Below, in pieces: positions 42,204 to 51,426 of a stretch of DNA of 64,000 bases. Numbering within the stretch: position 1 is the stretch's first letter; every line of letters begins with the position of its first letter. Location: assembly GCF_003287495.1 (NCBI RefSeq), contig NZ_PRLE01000002.1:310001-374000 (forward strand). Direction: 5' to 3'. The notes beneath the pieces are model-generated. The model ran no database searches and was not told the origin of the DNA. It was given only the letters and a program-made list of their open reading frames with translations. A program made the translations under genes and the position numbers. The DNA comes from Faecalibacterium prausnitzii (GTDB lineage: Bacteria; Bacillota; Clostridia; Oscillospirales; Ruminococcaceae).

Positions 42204-42788
42204 GTGGCACAGACGACAAAACGGGCGCTGGAAGCTTCGCTCAAAAAGCTGCTGGTTCAAAAGCCGCTCAATAAAATCACGATCAACGATATCACCGAGG
42301 ACTGCGGTGTCAACCGGATGACGTTTTACTACCATTTTAAGGATATCTATGATCTGGTGGACTGGATCATGGTGGAGGATGCCCGGCAGGCGATGGAGGG
42401 CCGGAAAGACATCGACGACTGGGATAAAGCGTTCCTGGACGTTCTGCTCAAAATTCAGGAGAATAAGCTGCTGGTTCTCAATGTTTACCGTTCCATCAGC
42501 CAGGAGCAGGTGGAACAGTACCTCTATAAAATAGTGGACCCGCTGCTCCACGAATTTGTGGATAAGGAAACGCAGGACATCTCCATTCAGGATGAGGACA
42601 AACAGTTCGTCATTGATTTCTTCAAGTATGCGCTGGTGGGCATGGTGCTGGAATGGATCCGCAAGGATATGAAGACCGACCCCGTACTGTTGACCCAGCG
42701 GCTCAACAAGCTGCTGCACGGCGGCATCCGCCGCACGCTGCTCAAGTTTCAGGCCGGCGGCGGTACGGGTGCCCTGCCAAAAGATTAA
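42204..42788 (+). CDS. TetR-family regulator (DhaS-like)
   Basis: 194-aa regulator. It begins '(M)AQTTKRALEASLKKLLVQ' with helix-turn-helix 'KITINDITEDCGVNRMTFYY'. The C-terminal domain resembles TetR_C_8 of the DhaS group ('KQFVIDFFKYALVGMVLEWI'). An ATG at 42195 abuts the AAAGG site too closely, so the GTG at 42204 (spacing ~9) is preferred. It ends at a terminator before the radical SAM gene. Target and ligand unknown. Confidence 0.82.
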   Translation: MAQTTKRALEASLKKLLVQKPLNKITINDITEDCGVNRMTFYYHFKDIYDLVDWIMVEDARQAMEGRKDIDDWDKAFLDVLLKIQENKLLVLNVYRSISQEQVEQYLYKIVDPLLHEFVDKETQDISIQDEDKQFVIDFFKYALVGMVLEWIRKDMKTDPVLLTQRLNKLLHGGIRRTLLKFQAGGGTGALPKD

Positions 42789-42807
42789 CAAAGTTCCATC
42801 AAAACAG

Positions 42808-42839
42808 GCGCCGTGATGGGTTTTCCATCACGGCGCTTT
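42808..42839 (+). terminator. Terminator of the TetR gene
   Basis: GCGCCGTGATGG (42808-42819) and CCATCACGGCGC (42825-42836) form a perfect 12-bp stem with a 5-nt loop, followed by TTTG. Confidence 0.85.
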
Positions 42840-42944
42840 GTCTGTTTATGGCCTGCCAACGCGGAGAATGCTACACTTTGGGCAAAGAGAAATTCCCAGG
42901 CGCCCCACACCGCCCGGGAGAGAACACGTAGGAGGAAACAGGTT

Positions 42945-44369
42945 ATGAGCAACACGACATTTGATTCCCTGACCCATAAGATGGAGCGCGCCGCAGCGGG
43001 AAAGCTGATCGATGTAGCGCTTTCCCATGTCAATCAAGACCGCCAGAAAGCCATGGTTCAGATGGTCGATTTTGCAAAGCAGTTCTATGGCGACAGCTTC
43101 AGCGAGGAGACCTATGACCATGCCCGCCTGGTGCTGGGCAACCCGGACAGCAAGTGGTCCAAGCTCATCAACTGCGTGCTGGACCAGACCAACCCCAACG
43201 TGGCCCGCACCACGACTCTCAACCTGGGGTACGAGGCGTTTTTCCGGGGCACCAAGACCATCCGGGAGAACCGCGTCAAGTACCAGTGCAACATCCCCTG
43301 GCTGATCCTGTTTGACCCCACCTCGGCCTGCAACATGCACTGCGTGGGCTGCTGGGCCGGGGAGTACGGCCACAAGAACAACCTCAGCTTTGCAGATATG
43401 GATAAGATCATCACCCAGGGCAAGGAGCTGGGCGTCTACCTCTATATGCTGACGGGCGGCGAGCCGCTGGTCCGCAAGGCGGATATCCTCAAGCTGGCCG
43501 AGAAGCACAACGATGTGCAGTTTGCCATCTACACCAACTCCACCCTCATTGATGAGCCGTTCTGCAAAGAGGTGGTCCGTCTGGGCAACATTGCGTTCAT
43601 GCTGTCCATTGAGGGCACTCCCTCCACCAACGACGCCCGCCGCGGCGAAGGCCACTATGACGCTGTCATGCACGCCATGGACCTGCTCAAGGAGTACGGC
43701 ATTCTGTTTGGCACTTCCATCTGCTACACCAGTGCCAACCTCGAGGCCGTGACCAGTGACCACTTTATGCGGATGCTCTGCGAGAAAGGCGCCCACTTCG
43801 GGTTCTATTTCCACTATATGCCGGTGGGCAACGATGCCGCCCCGGAGCTGATGCCCAGCCCTGCCCAGCGCAAATATATGATCGACCGCATCCGCTACCT
43901 GCGCTCTGAGAAGAGCGATATCCCGTTCTACCCCATGGACTTCCAGAACGACGGCGAGTTTGTGGGCGGCTGCATCGCCGGCGGACGCAACTACTTCCAT
44001 ATCAACTCGGCGGGCGACGCGGAGCCCTGTGTCTTTATCCACTACTCCAACGCCAACATCCACGACAGCAGCATTCTGGAGATCTTGCACAGCCCGCTGT
44101 TTATGGCGTACCACAACGGCCAGCCGTTCAACAAGAACCACCTGCGCCCCTGCCCGATGCTGGAAAACCCCGAGCTGCTGCGCCAGATGGTGCACGAGAC
44201 GGGGGCCCACAACACGGATATGCAGTCGCCGGAGACGGTGGACCACCTGTGTGATAAGTGCAAGGCTTACGCGGAGAGCTGGCAGCCCATGGCGGATGAG
44301 ATCTGGTCCCACACCGAAATCAAAGAGAGCCGCTACGAGAACTATAAGGATTGGAAACCCGTTGTCTGA
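42945..44369 (+). CDS. Radical SAM protein with SPASM-like C-terminus
   Basis: 474 aa. The radical SAM cluster is C129-x3-C133-x2-C136 ('TSACNMHCVGCWAG'), followed by 'YLYMLTGGEPLVRKADI' (SAM-binding GGE). The C-terminal third has further cysteines ('VGGCIAGGRNYFHIN', 'EPCVFIHYSN', 'LRPCPMLENPELL', 'LCDKCKAY') arranged like a SPASM/twitch auxiliary cluster. The N-terminal ~110 residues are a family-specific helical domain. AGGAGG nine bases before ATG 42945. No peptide precursor or partner gene is adjacent, so the substrate is unknown; this subgroup is frequent in gut Clostridia. Confidence 0.85.
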   Translation: MSNTTFDSLTHKMERAAAGKLIDVALSHVNQDRQKAMVQMVDFAKQFYGDSFSEETYDHARLVLGNPDSKWSKLINCVLDQTNPNVARTTTLNLGYEAFFRGTKTIRENRVKYQCNIPWLILFDPTSACNMHCVGCWAGEYGHKNNLSFADMDKIITQGKELGVYLYMLTGGEPLVRKADILKLAEKHNDVQFAIYTNSTLIDEPFCKEVVRLGNIAFMLSIEGTPSTNDARRGEGHYDAVMHAMDLLKEYGILFGTSICYTSANLEAVTSDHFMRMLCEKGAHFGFYFHYMPVGNDAAPELMPSPAQRKYMIDRIRYLRSEKSDIPFYPMDFQNDGEFVGGCIAGGRNYFHINSAGDAEPCVFIHYSNANIHDSSILEILHSPLFMAYHNGQPFNKNHLRPCPMLENPELLRQMVHETGAHNTDMQSPETVDHLCDKCKAYAESWQPMADEIWSHTEIKESRYENYKDWKPVV

Positions 44370-44390
44370 CCCGCTCAGTCAGACCCTGTC

Positions 44391-44455
44391 AGGTTTGCCA
44401 GCTCCCCCAAAGGGGAAAGACTTGCCTCTCCCTTTGGGAGACGGAGAGGGTTTTA
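44391..44455. repeat. Dispersed repeat fragment (copy C)
   Basis: Contains GCTCCCCCAAAGGGG, CCTCTCCCTTTGGGAGA and GGAGAGGG, the same words as the repeat at 29.6 kb but shortened. It lies in the 272-nt gap after the radical SAM gene. Confidence 0.65.
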
Positions 44456-44474
44456 CTCCTTGAATGAATGATGC

Positions 44475-44511
44475 CAAAGGCCCTGCCTCTTTGATGGAGG
44501 CGGGGCCTTTG
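44475..44511 (+). terminator. Terminator after the radical SAM gene
   Basis: CAAAGGCCCTGCCTC and GAGGCGGGGCCTTTG form a long stem with a short loop. Confidence 0.75.
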
Positions 44512-44641
44512 TGCATACCGGGGGAAATTCGATTTTGGAATGGCTCTGCCGGTGGAAACACGGCCTGCACTATGCTATACTAAAAGCCAAGGCCCGGCGG
44601 TTCTGGCCGGGAACAAGAGAATTTTTGAGGAGAAACAGACG

Positions 44642-45442
44642 ATGAAACTGACCATGTTGGGCACAGGCAATGCACTGGTAACGGAGTGCTACAATACCTG
44701 TTTTGTTCTGAGCGATGGCAATGACCACTTTATGGTGGATGGCGGCGGCGGAATGACCGTGCTGCATCAGCTCAAGTACGCCGGGCTGGACTGGCGGCAG
44801 ATGCGCACCATCTTTGTCACCCACAAGCACATCGACCACTTGCTGGGCATCATCTGGATGATGCGGATGATCTGCCAGCACATGCGGGAAGGTACCTACG
44901 AGGGCGAGGCGACCATCTACGCCCACGATGAGGTCATTGCCCTGCTGCGGGACCTGGCGGGCAAGCTGCTGCAGAAAAAGGAGCTGCCGTTCCTGGACAG
45001 CCGCCTGCACCTCATTGCGGTGGCCGACGGGGAAGAGAAGACCATCCTGGGCCGGAAGACCACGTTTTTTGATATCGGCTCCACCAAGGCCAAGCAGTAT
45101 GGTTTCTGCATGGAGCTGGGCGGCGGCGAAAAGCTGACCTGCTGCGGTGACGAGCCCTACAACGAGTGCGAGAAGCAGTACGCCGAGCACAGCACCTGGC
45201 TGCTGCATGAGGCGTTCTGCCTCCACGGGCAGGCGGATCTCTTCCACCCCTATGAGAAACACCACTCCACCGTGAAAGACGCGGCAGAGCTGGCCGAGAG
45301 CCTGGGCGTGAAGAACCTGCTGCTCTACCACACGGAGGATAAGAACATCGCCCGCCGCAAGGAGCTGTACACCGCCGAGGGCAGGCAGTATTTCCACGGC
45401 AATCTGTTTGTGCCGGAAGACCTGGAGGTCATCGAGCTGTAA
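44642..45442 (+). CDS. Metallo-beta-lactamase fold hydrolase (RNase Z-like)
   Basis: 266-aa MBL-fold enzyme. 'MKLTMLGTGNALVTECYNT' start, then the metal motif 'FVTHKHIDHLLGI' (HxHxDH), 'FFDIGSTKAKQYGF', and a late His in 'LLYHTEDKNIARRKELY'. Closest in style to RNase Z/ElaC-like or arylsulfatase-type MBL proteins, but it lacks a clear long flexible arm, so tRNA processing is not assured. GAGGAG precedes ATG 44642. Monocistronic, with a terminator after it. Confidence 0.82.
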   Translation: MKLTMLGTGNALVTECYNTCFVLSDGNDHFMVDGGGGMTVLHQLKYAGLDWRQMRTIFVTHKHIDHLLGIIWMMRMICQHMREGTYEGEATIYAHDEVIALLRDLAGKLLQKKELPFLDSRLHLIAVADGEEKTILGRKTTFFDIGSTKAKQYGFCMELGGGEKLTCCGDEPYNECEKQYAEHSTWLLHEAFCLHGQADLFHPYEKHHSTVKDAAELAESLGVKNLLLYHTEDKNIARRKELYTAEGRQYFHGNLFVPEDLEVIEL

Positions 45443-45456
45443 TAAAACGCAAAAAG

Positions 45457-45500
45457 GAGCTGCCGCGTGAGGGATAAAACCCTTGCGCGGCAGCTCTTTT
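45457..45500. terminator. Terminator between convergent MBL and permease genes
   Basis: GAGCTGCCGCG and CGCGGCAGCTC arms with an inner GGG/CCC pair and TTTTG on the plus strand. Confidence 0.88.
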
Positions 45501-45515
45501 GTACGGTCCGGGAAA

Positions 45516-46766
45516 TTATTCTTCGTTCTGGGCGGGGGCCTCCGGCGCGGCGGGGATGTCCTCCTCCGGGTCGCCAAAGGCCTCGTGGTAGGTGCCCAGC
45601 ATCTCCAGCTCATCGTTGCGGCACAGGCCGTGGATGACCAGCTTTTTGACCACGTCGTAGATGACGGCAAAGAGCGGCACACCAATGATCATGCCCACAA
45701 AGCCCCACAGGCCGCCGAACAGCAGAATGGCGAACAGCACCCAGAAGCTGGACAGACCCGTGGAGTTGCCCAGGATCTTGGGTCCGATGATGTTGCCGTC
45801 GAGCTGCTGCAAGATCAGGATGAAGAGCACGAACCAGAGGGCCTTGATGGGGTTCTGGATCAGGATGAGCAGGGTGGCGGGCACAGCACCGATGAACGGC
45901 CCGAAGAACGGGATGACGTTGGTGACACCGATGATGACCGACACCAGCAGCGCGCTGGGGAACTTGACGATGGCACAGACGATGTAGCACAGCACGCCGA
46001 TGATGGCGGAGTCCATGATCTTGCCATTGATAAAGCCGCCGAACATCTTATCGGCATAGAGCACCTCGCTGAGCACCGCGTCGGCCCAGCGGGGCTTCAG
46101 GATGCTGTAGAGGATGAGCTTGGCCTGCTGGGCAAACTTTTTGCGGCTGGCCAGCAGGTAGATGGCCACGATGATGCCGATGATGAGGTTCTTGAAGACG
46201 GTGACCACATTCAGCACGCCGATGCCCACGCCGCTGACGATGTTCTGCATGGAGGGCATCAGGGTGTTTTTGATCCAGCTGTCCAGATCCACCGAGATGG
46301 CGTTGTAGGCCTTATTGACGTAGTCCATAATGACCTCGTTGTCGGCCACGAACTCCAGATTGTTGACCCAGCGGATGAAGTTGCTCAGGTTGGCGCGGGC
46401 CGTGTAGTACAAGGTGGTAACGCTGGTGACCAGCTGGGGAATGATCATCATAAACAGGGCATAGATCACCAGCAGACCGAACAGAAGGGTGGCCGCGACG
46501 GACAGCGCACTGACCAGCCCTTTCATCTTTTCCGGGAAGAGGCGGTGGAGGAAGTTTTCCACCGTGTTGCACACCGGCTTGAGCAGGTAGGCGATGACCG
46601 CACCGTAGATGAACGGCATCAGGATGCTGGTCAGTTTGGAGACAGCGTCGCCAAAACCCTCAAAGCGGTAGATGAAAAAGAAGAAAATGATGCTCAGGCT
46701 GATGGCCCCGAACCCTGCGAGCATCCCGTAGAGGTAGGGCTTGATGTGTGGTTTTTTGTCCATCAT
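45516..46766 (-). CDS. AI-2E family transporter (permease)
   Basis: 416-aa membrane protein of the PF01594 family with about eight hydrophobic segments, e.g. 'ISLSIIFFFFIYRFEGFGDA' and 'IIGIIVAIYLLASRKKFAQQ', and the conserved 'GVTNVIPFFGPFIGAVPATL' plus 'QQLDGNIIGPKILGNSTGLS'. The C-terminal tail is acidic and Ala/Pro-rich. GGAG six bases upstream favours the ATG at 46766 over 46778. Members include Na+(Li+)/H+ antiporters and putative autoinducer-2 exporters; the substrate cannot be told. It follows but on the same strand by ~48 nt, so read-through from but is possible. Confidence 0.88.
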   Translation of the reverse strand: MMDKKPHIKPYLYGMLAGFGAISLSIIFFFFIYRFEGFGDAVSKLTSILMPFIYGAVIAYLLKPVCNTVENFLHRLFPEKMKGLVSALSVAATLLFGLLVIYALFMMIIPQLVTSVTTLYYTARANLSNFIRWVNNLEFVADNEVIMDYVNKAYNAISVDLDSWIKNTLMPSMQNIVSGVGIGVLNVVTVFKNLIIGIIVAIYLLASRKKFAQQAKLILYSILKPRWADAVLSEVLYADKMFGGFINGKIMDSAIIGVLCYIVCAIVKFPSALLVSVIIGVTNVIPFFGPFIGAVPATLLILIQNPIKALWFVLFILILQQLDGNIIGPKILGNSTGLSSFWVLFAILLFGGLWGFVGMIIGVPLFAVIYDVVKKLVIHGLCRNDELEMLGTYHEAFGDPEEDIPAAPEAPAQNEE

Positions 46767-46814
46767 GGCAGACTCCATTCCCGCCGCAGACAGCAGGAAT
46801 CCCTGCGGCGATGC

Positions 46815-48161
46815 TTAGCGCTTGTTGCTCCTGCGCCAGATATGCATTTTATCGGCCTCGGCGATCAGCTGCTCACGGAAATCCGGGTGCGCCACGCTGA
46901 TGAGGGCTTCGGCTTTCTCCCAGCTGGTCAGGCCCTTGAGGTTGACACAGCCGTACTCGGTGCACAGATAGTGGAGGTTGGCACGGGTATCCGTGATGAT
47001 GCTGCCGTTCTCCAGCGTGGGGCGGATGCGGCTCTCCAGCTTGCCGGTCTTCTTATTCATAAAGGTAGAGGACAGGCAGATGAAGCTCTTGCCGCCCTTG
47101 GAAAGGTAAGCACCCAGCACGAAGTCCAGCTGGCCGCCGGCACCCGAGATGTGTTTGATACCGGCGCTCTCCGCATTCACCTGGCCAAACAGGTCGATAT
47201 CCACCGCGTTGTTGATGGAGATGAAGTTGTCCAGAGCCGAGATGCTGCGGATATCGTTGGTGTAATCCACGGGAGCGGACATGCACTCGGGGTTGTTATC
47301 GAGGTAGTCGTACATCTTTTTGGTGCCGGCACCGAACGCGTAGACCTGACGGCCCTTGTCCAGCTGCTTGTGGGCACCCGTGATCTTGCCGGCCTTGGCG
47401 ATATCGACGAACGCGTCAACATACATCTCGGTGTGGACGCCCAGGTCTTTCAGGTCGCTCTGTGCGATCAGGCTGCCAATGGCGTTGGGCATACCGCCGA
47501 TGCCCAGCTGCAGGCAGGCACCGTTGGGGATGAGGGGTACCACCAGGTTTGCCACCTTGAGGTCCACCTCGGAGGCGGGGCCGGCGGCAGCCATCTGGCC
47601 GATGGGCGGGTTGCTGCCCTCCACGATGCCGCTTACCTTGGAAATATGCACGCAGTTCTCCATGCCGCCCAGGCACCGGGGCATGTTGGTGTTGACTTCC
47701 ACGATGATCTTCTTGGCTTTCTCACACACGGCACCCAGATGGCTTGCACTGGGGCCAAAGTTGAAATAGCCGTGCTCGTCCATAGGAGTCACCTGGAAAA
47801 TGGCAACATCCAGCGGGTCCGGGCTCTCGCGGTAGTAGCGGGGCAGCTCCGAGTAGCGGATGGGGGAGTAGAACGAGAAGCCCTGTGCAATGGCCTTGCG
47901 CTCAATGCCGCCCATGTGCCAGCTGTTCCAGGTCATGTGGGCAGCCGGGTCATCGATCTGGAAGATCTCGGGCACCCACATCAGGATACCGCCGCGGAAG
48001 TTGACGTTCTCCAACTCGGGCAGGCGCTTGGCCAGCGCCGCGTCCACAGCCACAGGCGTGTTGACCGCCCAGCCGTAATCGACCCAGTCACCGCTCTTGA
48101 CCTGAGCGGCAGCCTGCTCGGCAGTCATCTTTTTCTGCGCGTACAGTTCCATAAAATCCAT
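46815..48161 (-). CDS. but: Butyryl-CoA:acetate CoA-transferase
   Basis: 448-aa family I CoA-transferase that ends butyrate formation by moving CoA from butyryl-CoA to acetate, releasing butyrate and acetyl-CoA. CoA-binding loop '[18 protein letters not shown]' (~218-235), active-site Glu245 in '[14 protein letters not shown]', and '[19 protein letters not shown]' in the C-terminal part. Length and wording match But of gut butyrate producers such as Faecalibacterium. Divergent from coaD and 1 kb from the thl operon. Its ~490-nt upstream region holds a tandem duplication, inverted repeats and a Rex-like site. Confidence 0.93.
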   Translation of the reverse strand: MDFMELYAQKKMTAEQAAAQVKSGDWVDYGWAVNTPVAVDAALAKRLPELENVNFRGGILMWVPEIFQIDDPAAHMTWNSWHMGGIERKAIAQGFSFYSPIRYSELPRYYRESPDPLDVAIFQVTPMDEHGYFNFGPSASHLGAVCEKAKKIIVEVNTNMPRCLGGMENCVHISKVSGIVEGSNPPIGQMAAAGPASEVDLKVANLVVPLIPNGACLQLGIGGMPNAIGSLIAQSDLKDLGVHTEMYVDAFVDIAKAGKITGAHKQLDKGRQVYAFGAGTKKMYDYLDNNPECMSAPVDYTNDIRSISALDNFISINNAVDIDLFGQVNAESAGIKHISGAGGQLDFVLGAYLSKGGKSFICLSSTFMNKKTGKLESRIRPTLENGSIITDTRANLHYLCTEYGCVNLKGLTSWEKAEALISVAHPDFREQLIAEADKMHIWRRSNKR

Positions 48162-48194
48162 TATAAACCATCCTCTCCGATAATAACATAAAGA

Positions 48195-48214
48195 AATTGT
48201 AAATTCTTACAATT
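48195..48214 (-). promoter_or_regulatory. 20-bp palindrome upstream of but
   Basis: AATTGTAAATTCTTACAATT: perfect 8-bp arms around ATTC, 34-53 nt before the but start codon and overlapping the first copy of the tandem repeat. Operator-like. Confidence 0.7.
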
Positions 48215-48261
48215 CCCTGCGGAACGATATAACCTTACAGTTCCCTGCGGAACGATATAAA
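48206..48261. repeat. Two-copy 28-bp tandem repeat in the but control region
   Basis: Units 48206-48233 and 48234-48261 differ at one internal base and the last base. Each contains TTCCCTGCGGAA (TTCC/GGAA inverted) followed by CGATATAA. Adjacent binding sites for one regulator are likely. Confidence 0.85.
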
Positions 48262-48262
48262 A

Positions 48263-48299
48263 TGTACAGAGTATTTACCAAATGGATGCAATCTGTACA
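48263..48299. promoter_or_regulatory. Inverted repeat TGTACAGA-N21-TCTGTACA
   Basis: Exact 8-bp inverted arms at 48263-48270 and 48292-48299, 29 bp apart in phase (about three helical turns). Between the tandem repeat and the Rex-like site; candidate operator. Confidence 0.65.
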
Positions 48300-48341
48300 C
48301 ATGACTTTCACAGGTGAGTGATATCCTGATGCCATGCAACT

Positions 48342-48359
48342 TAGTTATAACATTAACAA
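48342..48359. promoter_or_regulatory. Rex-like box
   Basis: TAGTTATAACATTAACAA matches the Firmicute Rex consensus TTGTTAA-N4-TTAACAA at 12 of 14 defined positions, with the right half perfect. NADH/NAD-responsive control of but (or coaD) is inferred. The rest of the 48162-48655 gap includes a hairpin CGTTAATT/AATTAACG (48539-48561). Confidence 0.5.
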
Positions 48360-48655
48360 ATTGCAGAATCAATACCCTGTTGCGAAAAAATCGGAGCTGA
48401 TGGCAAATTAACTAAAAATCTTAGCATTTTGTGACGATAGTTTGGTACGGCAAAAACAAATTTTTCGGAAAATGGTCTTGATAAAATTTTGACAATATGG
48501 TTTACTAGTATCGTAGCAAGTGTGCGCGCGGATGTGCACCGTTAATTGTTTAAAAATTAACGATATGACGAGGCGCTGCTTGCCCCGGAGACTGGAAAGT
48601 GCTATCATGGCAGAACCAAAACGCGCTTTTCACCCAAGCGCACAAGGAGGACACC

Positions 48656-49156
48656 ATGGTAACGGCAATTTATCCCGGCTCATTCGACCCTGTCACCCGG
48701 GGTCATCTCGATATCATCAAGCGCGCGGCAAAGATCAACGACAAACTGATCGTGGCTGTGCTCATCAACAGCGCGAAAGACCCTCTGTTCACCATTGAGG
48801 AGCGGGTAGAGCTGCTGAAAGAGTGCTGCAAGGACATCCCGAATGTCACCGTGGAGAGCTTCGACGGCCTGACTGTGGATTTTGCCAAAAAGAAGCACGC
48901 TTCGGTGATGGTGCGGGGCCTGCGGGCCGTGACGGATTTTGAAAACGAGATCCAGCTGGCCCAGACGAACCACGCGCTGATGCCTGGCATTGAAACAATG
49001 TTCCTTGCCACCAGCATCAAATGGAGCTACCTCTCCTCGACCATCGTCAAGGAGGCCGCCCACTACGGCAGCAACATCTCCAAGTTCGTTACTCCCAACG
49101 TGGAGGCGGCGGTCGAACGGAAGATGAACGCCCTGCGGGAAGCCGGAAAGCTCTGA
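48656..49156 (+). CDS. coaD: Phosphopantetheine adenylyltransferase
   Basis: 166-aa nucleotidyltransferase making dephospho-CoA from 4'-phosphopantetheine and ATP. 'TAIYPGSFDPVTRGHLDIIK' carries the (T/H)xGH motif, 'VMVRGLRAVTDFENEIQLAQ' the substrate site, and 'EAAHYGSNISKFVTPNVEAA' the ISS/T-type end. AAGGAGG six bases before ATG 48656; a longer upstream frame lacks a site. Divergent from but; supplying CoA beside a CoA-transferase gene may be chance. A small terminator follows before thl. Confidence 0.95.
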   Translation: MVTAIYPGSFDPVTRGHLDIIKRAAKINDKLIVAVLINSAKDPLFTIEERVELLKECCKDIPNVTVESFDGLTVDFAKKKHASVMVRGLRAVTDFENEIQLAQTNHALMPGIETMFLATSIKWSYLSSTIVKEAAHYGSNISKFVTPNVEAAVERKMNALREAGKL

Positions 49157-49165
49157 ATCCCATGC

Positions 49166-49186
49166 AAAAGCGCCCACGGGCGTTTT
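49166..49186 (+). terminator. Compact terminator after coaD
   Basis: AAAAGCGCCC-AC-GGGCGTTTT, 10 nt after the coaD stop. Confidence 0.7.
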
Positions 49187-49237
49187 GAATAACAAAGGCT
49201 CTAAAATCACCCAACATAAATTCAGGAGGCTTTTAAC

Positions 49238-50455
49238 ATGAAGAAAATTGTTATTGCATCTGCATGCCGTACCGCCATTGGCAAGTTCGGCGGCACCCTG
49301 GCAAACGTCCCCGCTGCGGAGCTGGGCTCCATCGTTATCAAGGAGGCTCTGAACCGCGCTAACGTGGCTCCCGAGCAGGTCGATCATGTTTACATGGGCT
49401 GCGTCATCCAGGCTGGCCTGGGCCAGAATGTTGCCCGTCAGGCTGCCCTGAAAGCCGGTCTGCCCATCGAGACCCCCGCCGTCACCGTCAACGTGGTCTG
49501 CGGCTCTGGCCTGAACTGCGTCAACATGGCTGCTCAGATGATCGAGGCTGGCGATGCTGACATCGTGGTCGCCGGTGGTATGGAGAACATGGACATGGCT
49601 CCGTTCGCAATGATGAAGGGCCGCTACGGCTACCGCATGGGCGCTCCCATGGGCAAGAGCGAGCTGGTGGACACCATGGTCAATGATGCTCTGTGGGATG
49701 CATGTGGCTTCAACAAGCACATGGGCATGACCGCTGAGAATGTCTGCACCAACGAGACCTACCAGAAGAAGTACGGCTACAGCCCCATCACCCGTCAGCA
49801 GCTGGATGAGTTCTCCTACAACAGCCAGGTCAAGGCTGACAAGGCCATTAAGGACGGCGCGTTCAAGGATGAGATCGTTCCTGTTGTCATCAAGGGCAAG
49901 AAGGGCGACACCGTGTTCGATACCGATGAAGGCCCCCGTCTGACCCCTGTTGAGAAGCTGGGCACCCTGAAGCCTGCTTTCACTAAGGACGGCATCGTGA
50001 CCGCCGGCAACTCTTCCGCTATCAACGACGGTGCTGCTGCTCTGGTCGTGATGAGCGAGGAGAAGGCCAAGGAGCTGGGCGTGAAGCCTCTGGCTACCTG
50101 GGTCGCAGGCGCTCTGGCTGGCGTTGAGCCCGAAGTCATGGGTCTGGGCCCCATCGCTGCTACCAAGAAAGTCATGGCAAAGACCGGCCTGACCGTTGCT
50201 GATATGGATCTGATCGAGGCTAACGAGGCATTCGCAGCACAGTCCATCGCTGTCGGTGAGGCTCTGGGCTTTGATCAGGAGAAGCTGAACGTCAACGGCG
50301 GCGCAATTGCTCTGGGCCACCCGGTCGGCGCTTCCGGCGCTCGTATCCTGGTCACCCTGCTGTACGCGATGAAGCATCGCGGCGCTAAGAAGGGCCTGGC
50401 TACCCTGTGCATCGGCGGCGGCATGGGCTGCGCTACCATCGTTGAGATGGACTAA
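49238..50455 (+). CDS. thl: Acetyl-CoA C-acetyltransferase (thiolase)
   Basis: 405-aa biosynthetic thiolase condensing two acetyl-CoA to acetoacetyl-CoA, the entry to butyrate synthesis. Acyl-accepting Cys88 in '[15 protein letters not shown]', His in '[17 protein letters not shown]' and the second Cys in '[16 protein letters not shown]' are all in place. AGGAGG before ATG 49238. First gene of thl-crt-hbd-bcd-etfB-etfA. About ten residues longer than the commonest bacterial thiolases. Confidence 0.95.
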   Translation: MKKIVIASACRTAIGKFGGTLANVPAAELGSIVIKEALNRANVAPEQVDHVYMGCVIQAGLGQNVARQAALKAGLPIETPAVTVNVVCGSGLNCVNMAAQMIEAGDADIVVAGGMENMDMAPFAMMKGRYGYRMGAPMGKSELVDTMVNDALWDACGFNKHMGMTAENVCTNETYQKKYGYSPITRQQLDEFSYNSQVKADKAIKDGAFKDEIVPVVIKGKKGDTVFDTDEGPRLTPVEKLGTLKPAFTKDGIVTAGNSSAINDGAAALVVMSEEKAKELGVKPLATWVAGALAGVEPEVMGLGPIAATKKVMAKTGLTVADMDLIEANEAFAAQSIAVGEALGFDQEKLNVNGGAIALGHPVGASGARILVTLLYAMKHRGAKKGLATLCIGGGMGCATIVEMD

Positions 50456-50488
50456 GTTCTCCACGGGAAACAAAGAAGTTAGAATAAC

Positions 50489-50524
50489 AGTCCCGGGCAG
50501 GGGAGTGGCCCCTGCCCGGGGACT
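50489..50524 (+). promoter_or_regulatory. GC-rich intercistronic hairpin thl-crt
   Basis: AGTCCCGGGCAGGGG and CCCCTGCCCGGGGACT form a very stable stem with a 5-nt loop, 30 nt before crt. The T tract is weak (GCTTTG), so it is a partial terminator or an mRNA-stabilising element. Confidence 0.7.
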
Positions 50525-50553
50525 GCTTTGAAAAATGAATGGAGGTTTTCACA

Positions 50554-51339
50554 ATGGCATTTGTAAAAACCGAGGTGCAGGGCGCGGTTGAGATCATCAC
50601 CATCGATCGTCCCAAGGCACTGAACGCACTGAACCCCGAAGTTCTGGCTGACCTGAAAGCAGCTTTTGAGGCTGTGGATCAGAACACCATCCGCTGCATC
50701 GTCCTGACGGGCGAGGGCGACAAGAGCTTTGTGGCCGGCGCGGATATCGGCTCCATGAGCACCATGACCAAGGCAGAGGGCGAGGCTTTTGGTAAGCTGG
50801 GCAACGATGTCTTCCTCATGATCGAGAGCTTCCCCGTCCCCGTCATTGCAGCGGTCAACGGCTTTGCACTGGGCGGCGGCAACGAGCTGGCAATGAGCTG
50901 TGACATCCGCATCTGCTCCGACAACGCTGTCTTCGGCCAGCCGGAAGTCGGTCTGGGCATCACCCCGGGCTTCGGCGGCACCCAGCGGCTGGCTCGTCTG
51001 GTCGGCATGGGCATGGCAAAGCAGCTGGTCTACTCGGCCCTGAACATCAAGGCTGACGAGGCTCTGCGCATTGGCCTGGTCAACGCCGTGTATCCGCAGG
51101 CTGAGCTGATGGAGAATGTCCTGAAGCTGGCTGGCAAGATCGCCAAGAACGCTCCCATTGCAGTGCGCAACTGCAAGAAAGCCATCAATGACGGCATCAG
51201 CCTCCCCATTGAAAAGGCTGTGGAAGTGGAAGAAAAGCTGTTTGGCGACTGCTTCGAGACCCACGATCAGGTCGAGGGTATGGCATGCTTCCTCTCTCGT
51301 GAGAAGCCGAAGCCCAAGGCAGTGTTCACCAACAACTAA
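50554..51339 (+). CDS. crt: 3-hydroxybutyryl-CoA dehydratase (crotonase)
   Basis: 261-aa enoyl-CoA hydratase-fold enzyme converting 3-hydroxybutyryl-CoA to crotonyl-CoA. Oxyanion-hole strands 'SFVAGADIGSMSTM' and 'NGFALGGGNELAMSCDIR', catalytic Glu residues in 'GGGNELAM' and 'FGQPEVGLGITPGFGGTQ'. GGAGG (50541-50545) precedes ATG 50554; an in-frame ATG at 50539 lies upstream of that site and is rejected. Second gene of the butyrate operon. Confidence 0.95.
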   Translation: MAFVKTEVQGAVEIITIDRPKALNALNPEVLADLKAAFEAVDQNTIRCIVLTGEGDKSFVAGADIGSMSTMTKAEGEAFGKLGNDVFLMIESFPVPVIAAVNGFALGGGNELAMSCDIRICSDNAVFGQPEVGLGITPGFGGTQRLARLVGMGMAKQLVYSALNIKADEALRIGLVNAVYPQAELMENVLKLAGKIAKNAPIAVRNCKKAINDGISLPIEKAVEVEEKLFGDCFETHDQVEGMACFLSREKPKPKAVFTNN

Positions 51340-51426
51340 AACATTCCGGTTTCAAGCTTTCCCCGGGAGAGGGGAGAGCATAAGAAAAGATTACTTAACA
51401 TCAAATATTTAAAGGAGAGATATCCT

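Noticed and set aside
45483-48191. 902-codon open frame on the plus strand opposite the AI-2E permease and but
   Set aside because: His/Asp/Gly-rich translation typical of a reverse-frame shadow; the minus-strand genes have clear motifs.
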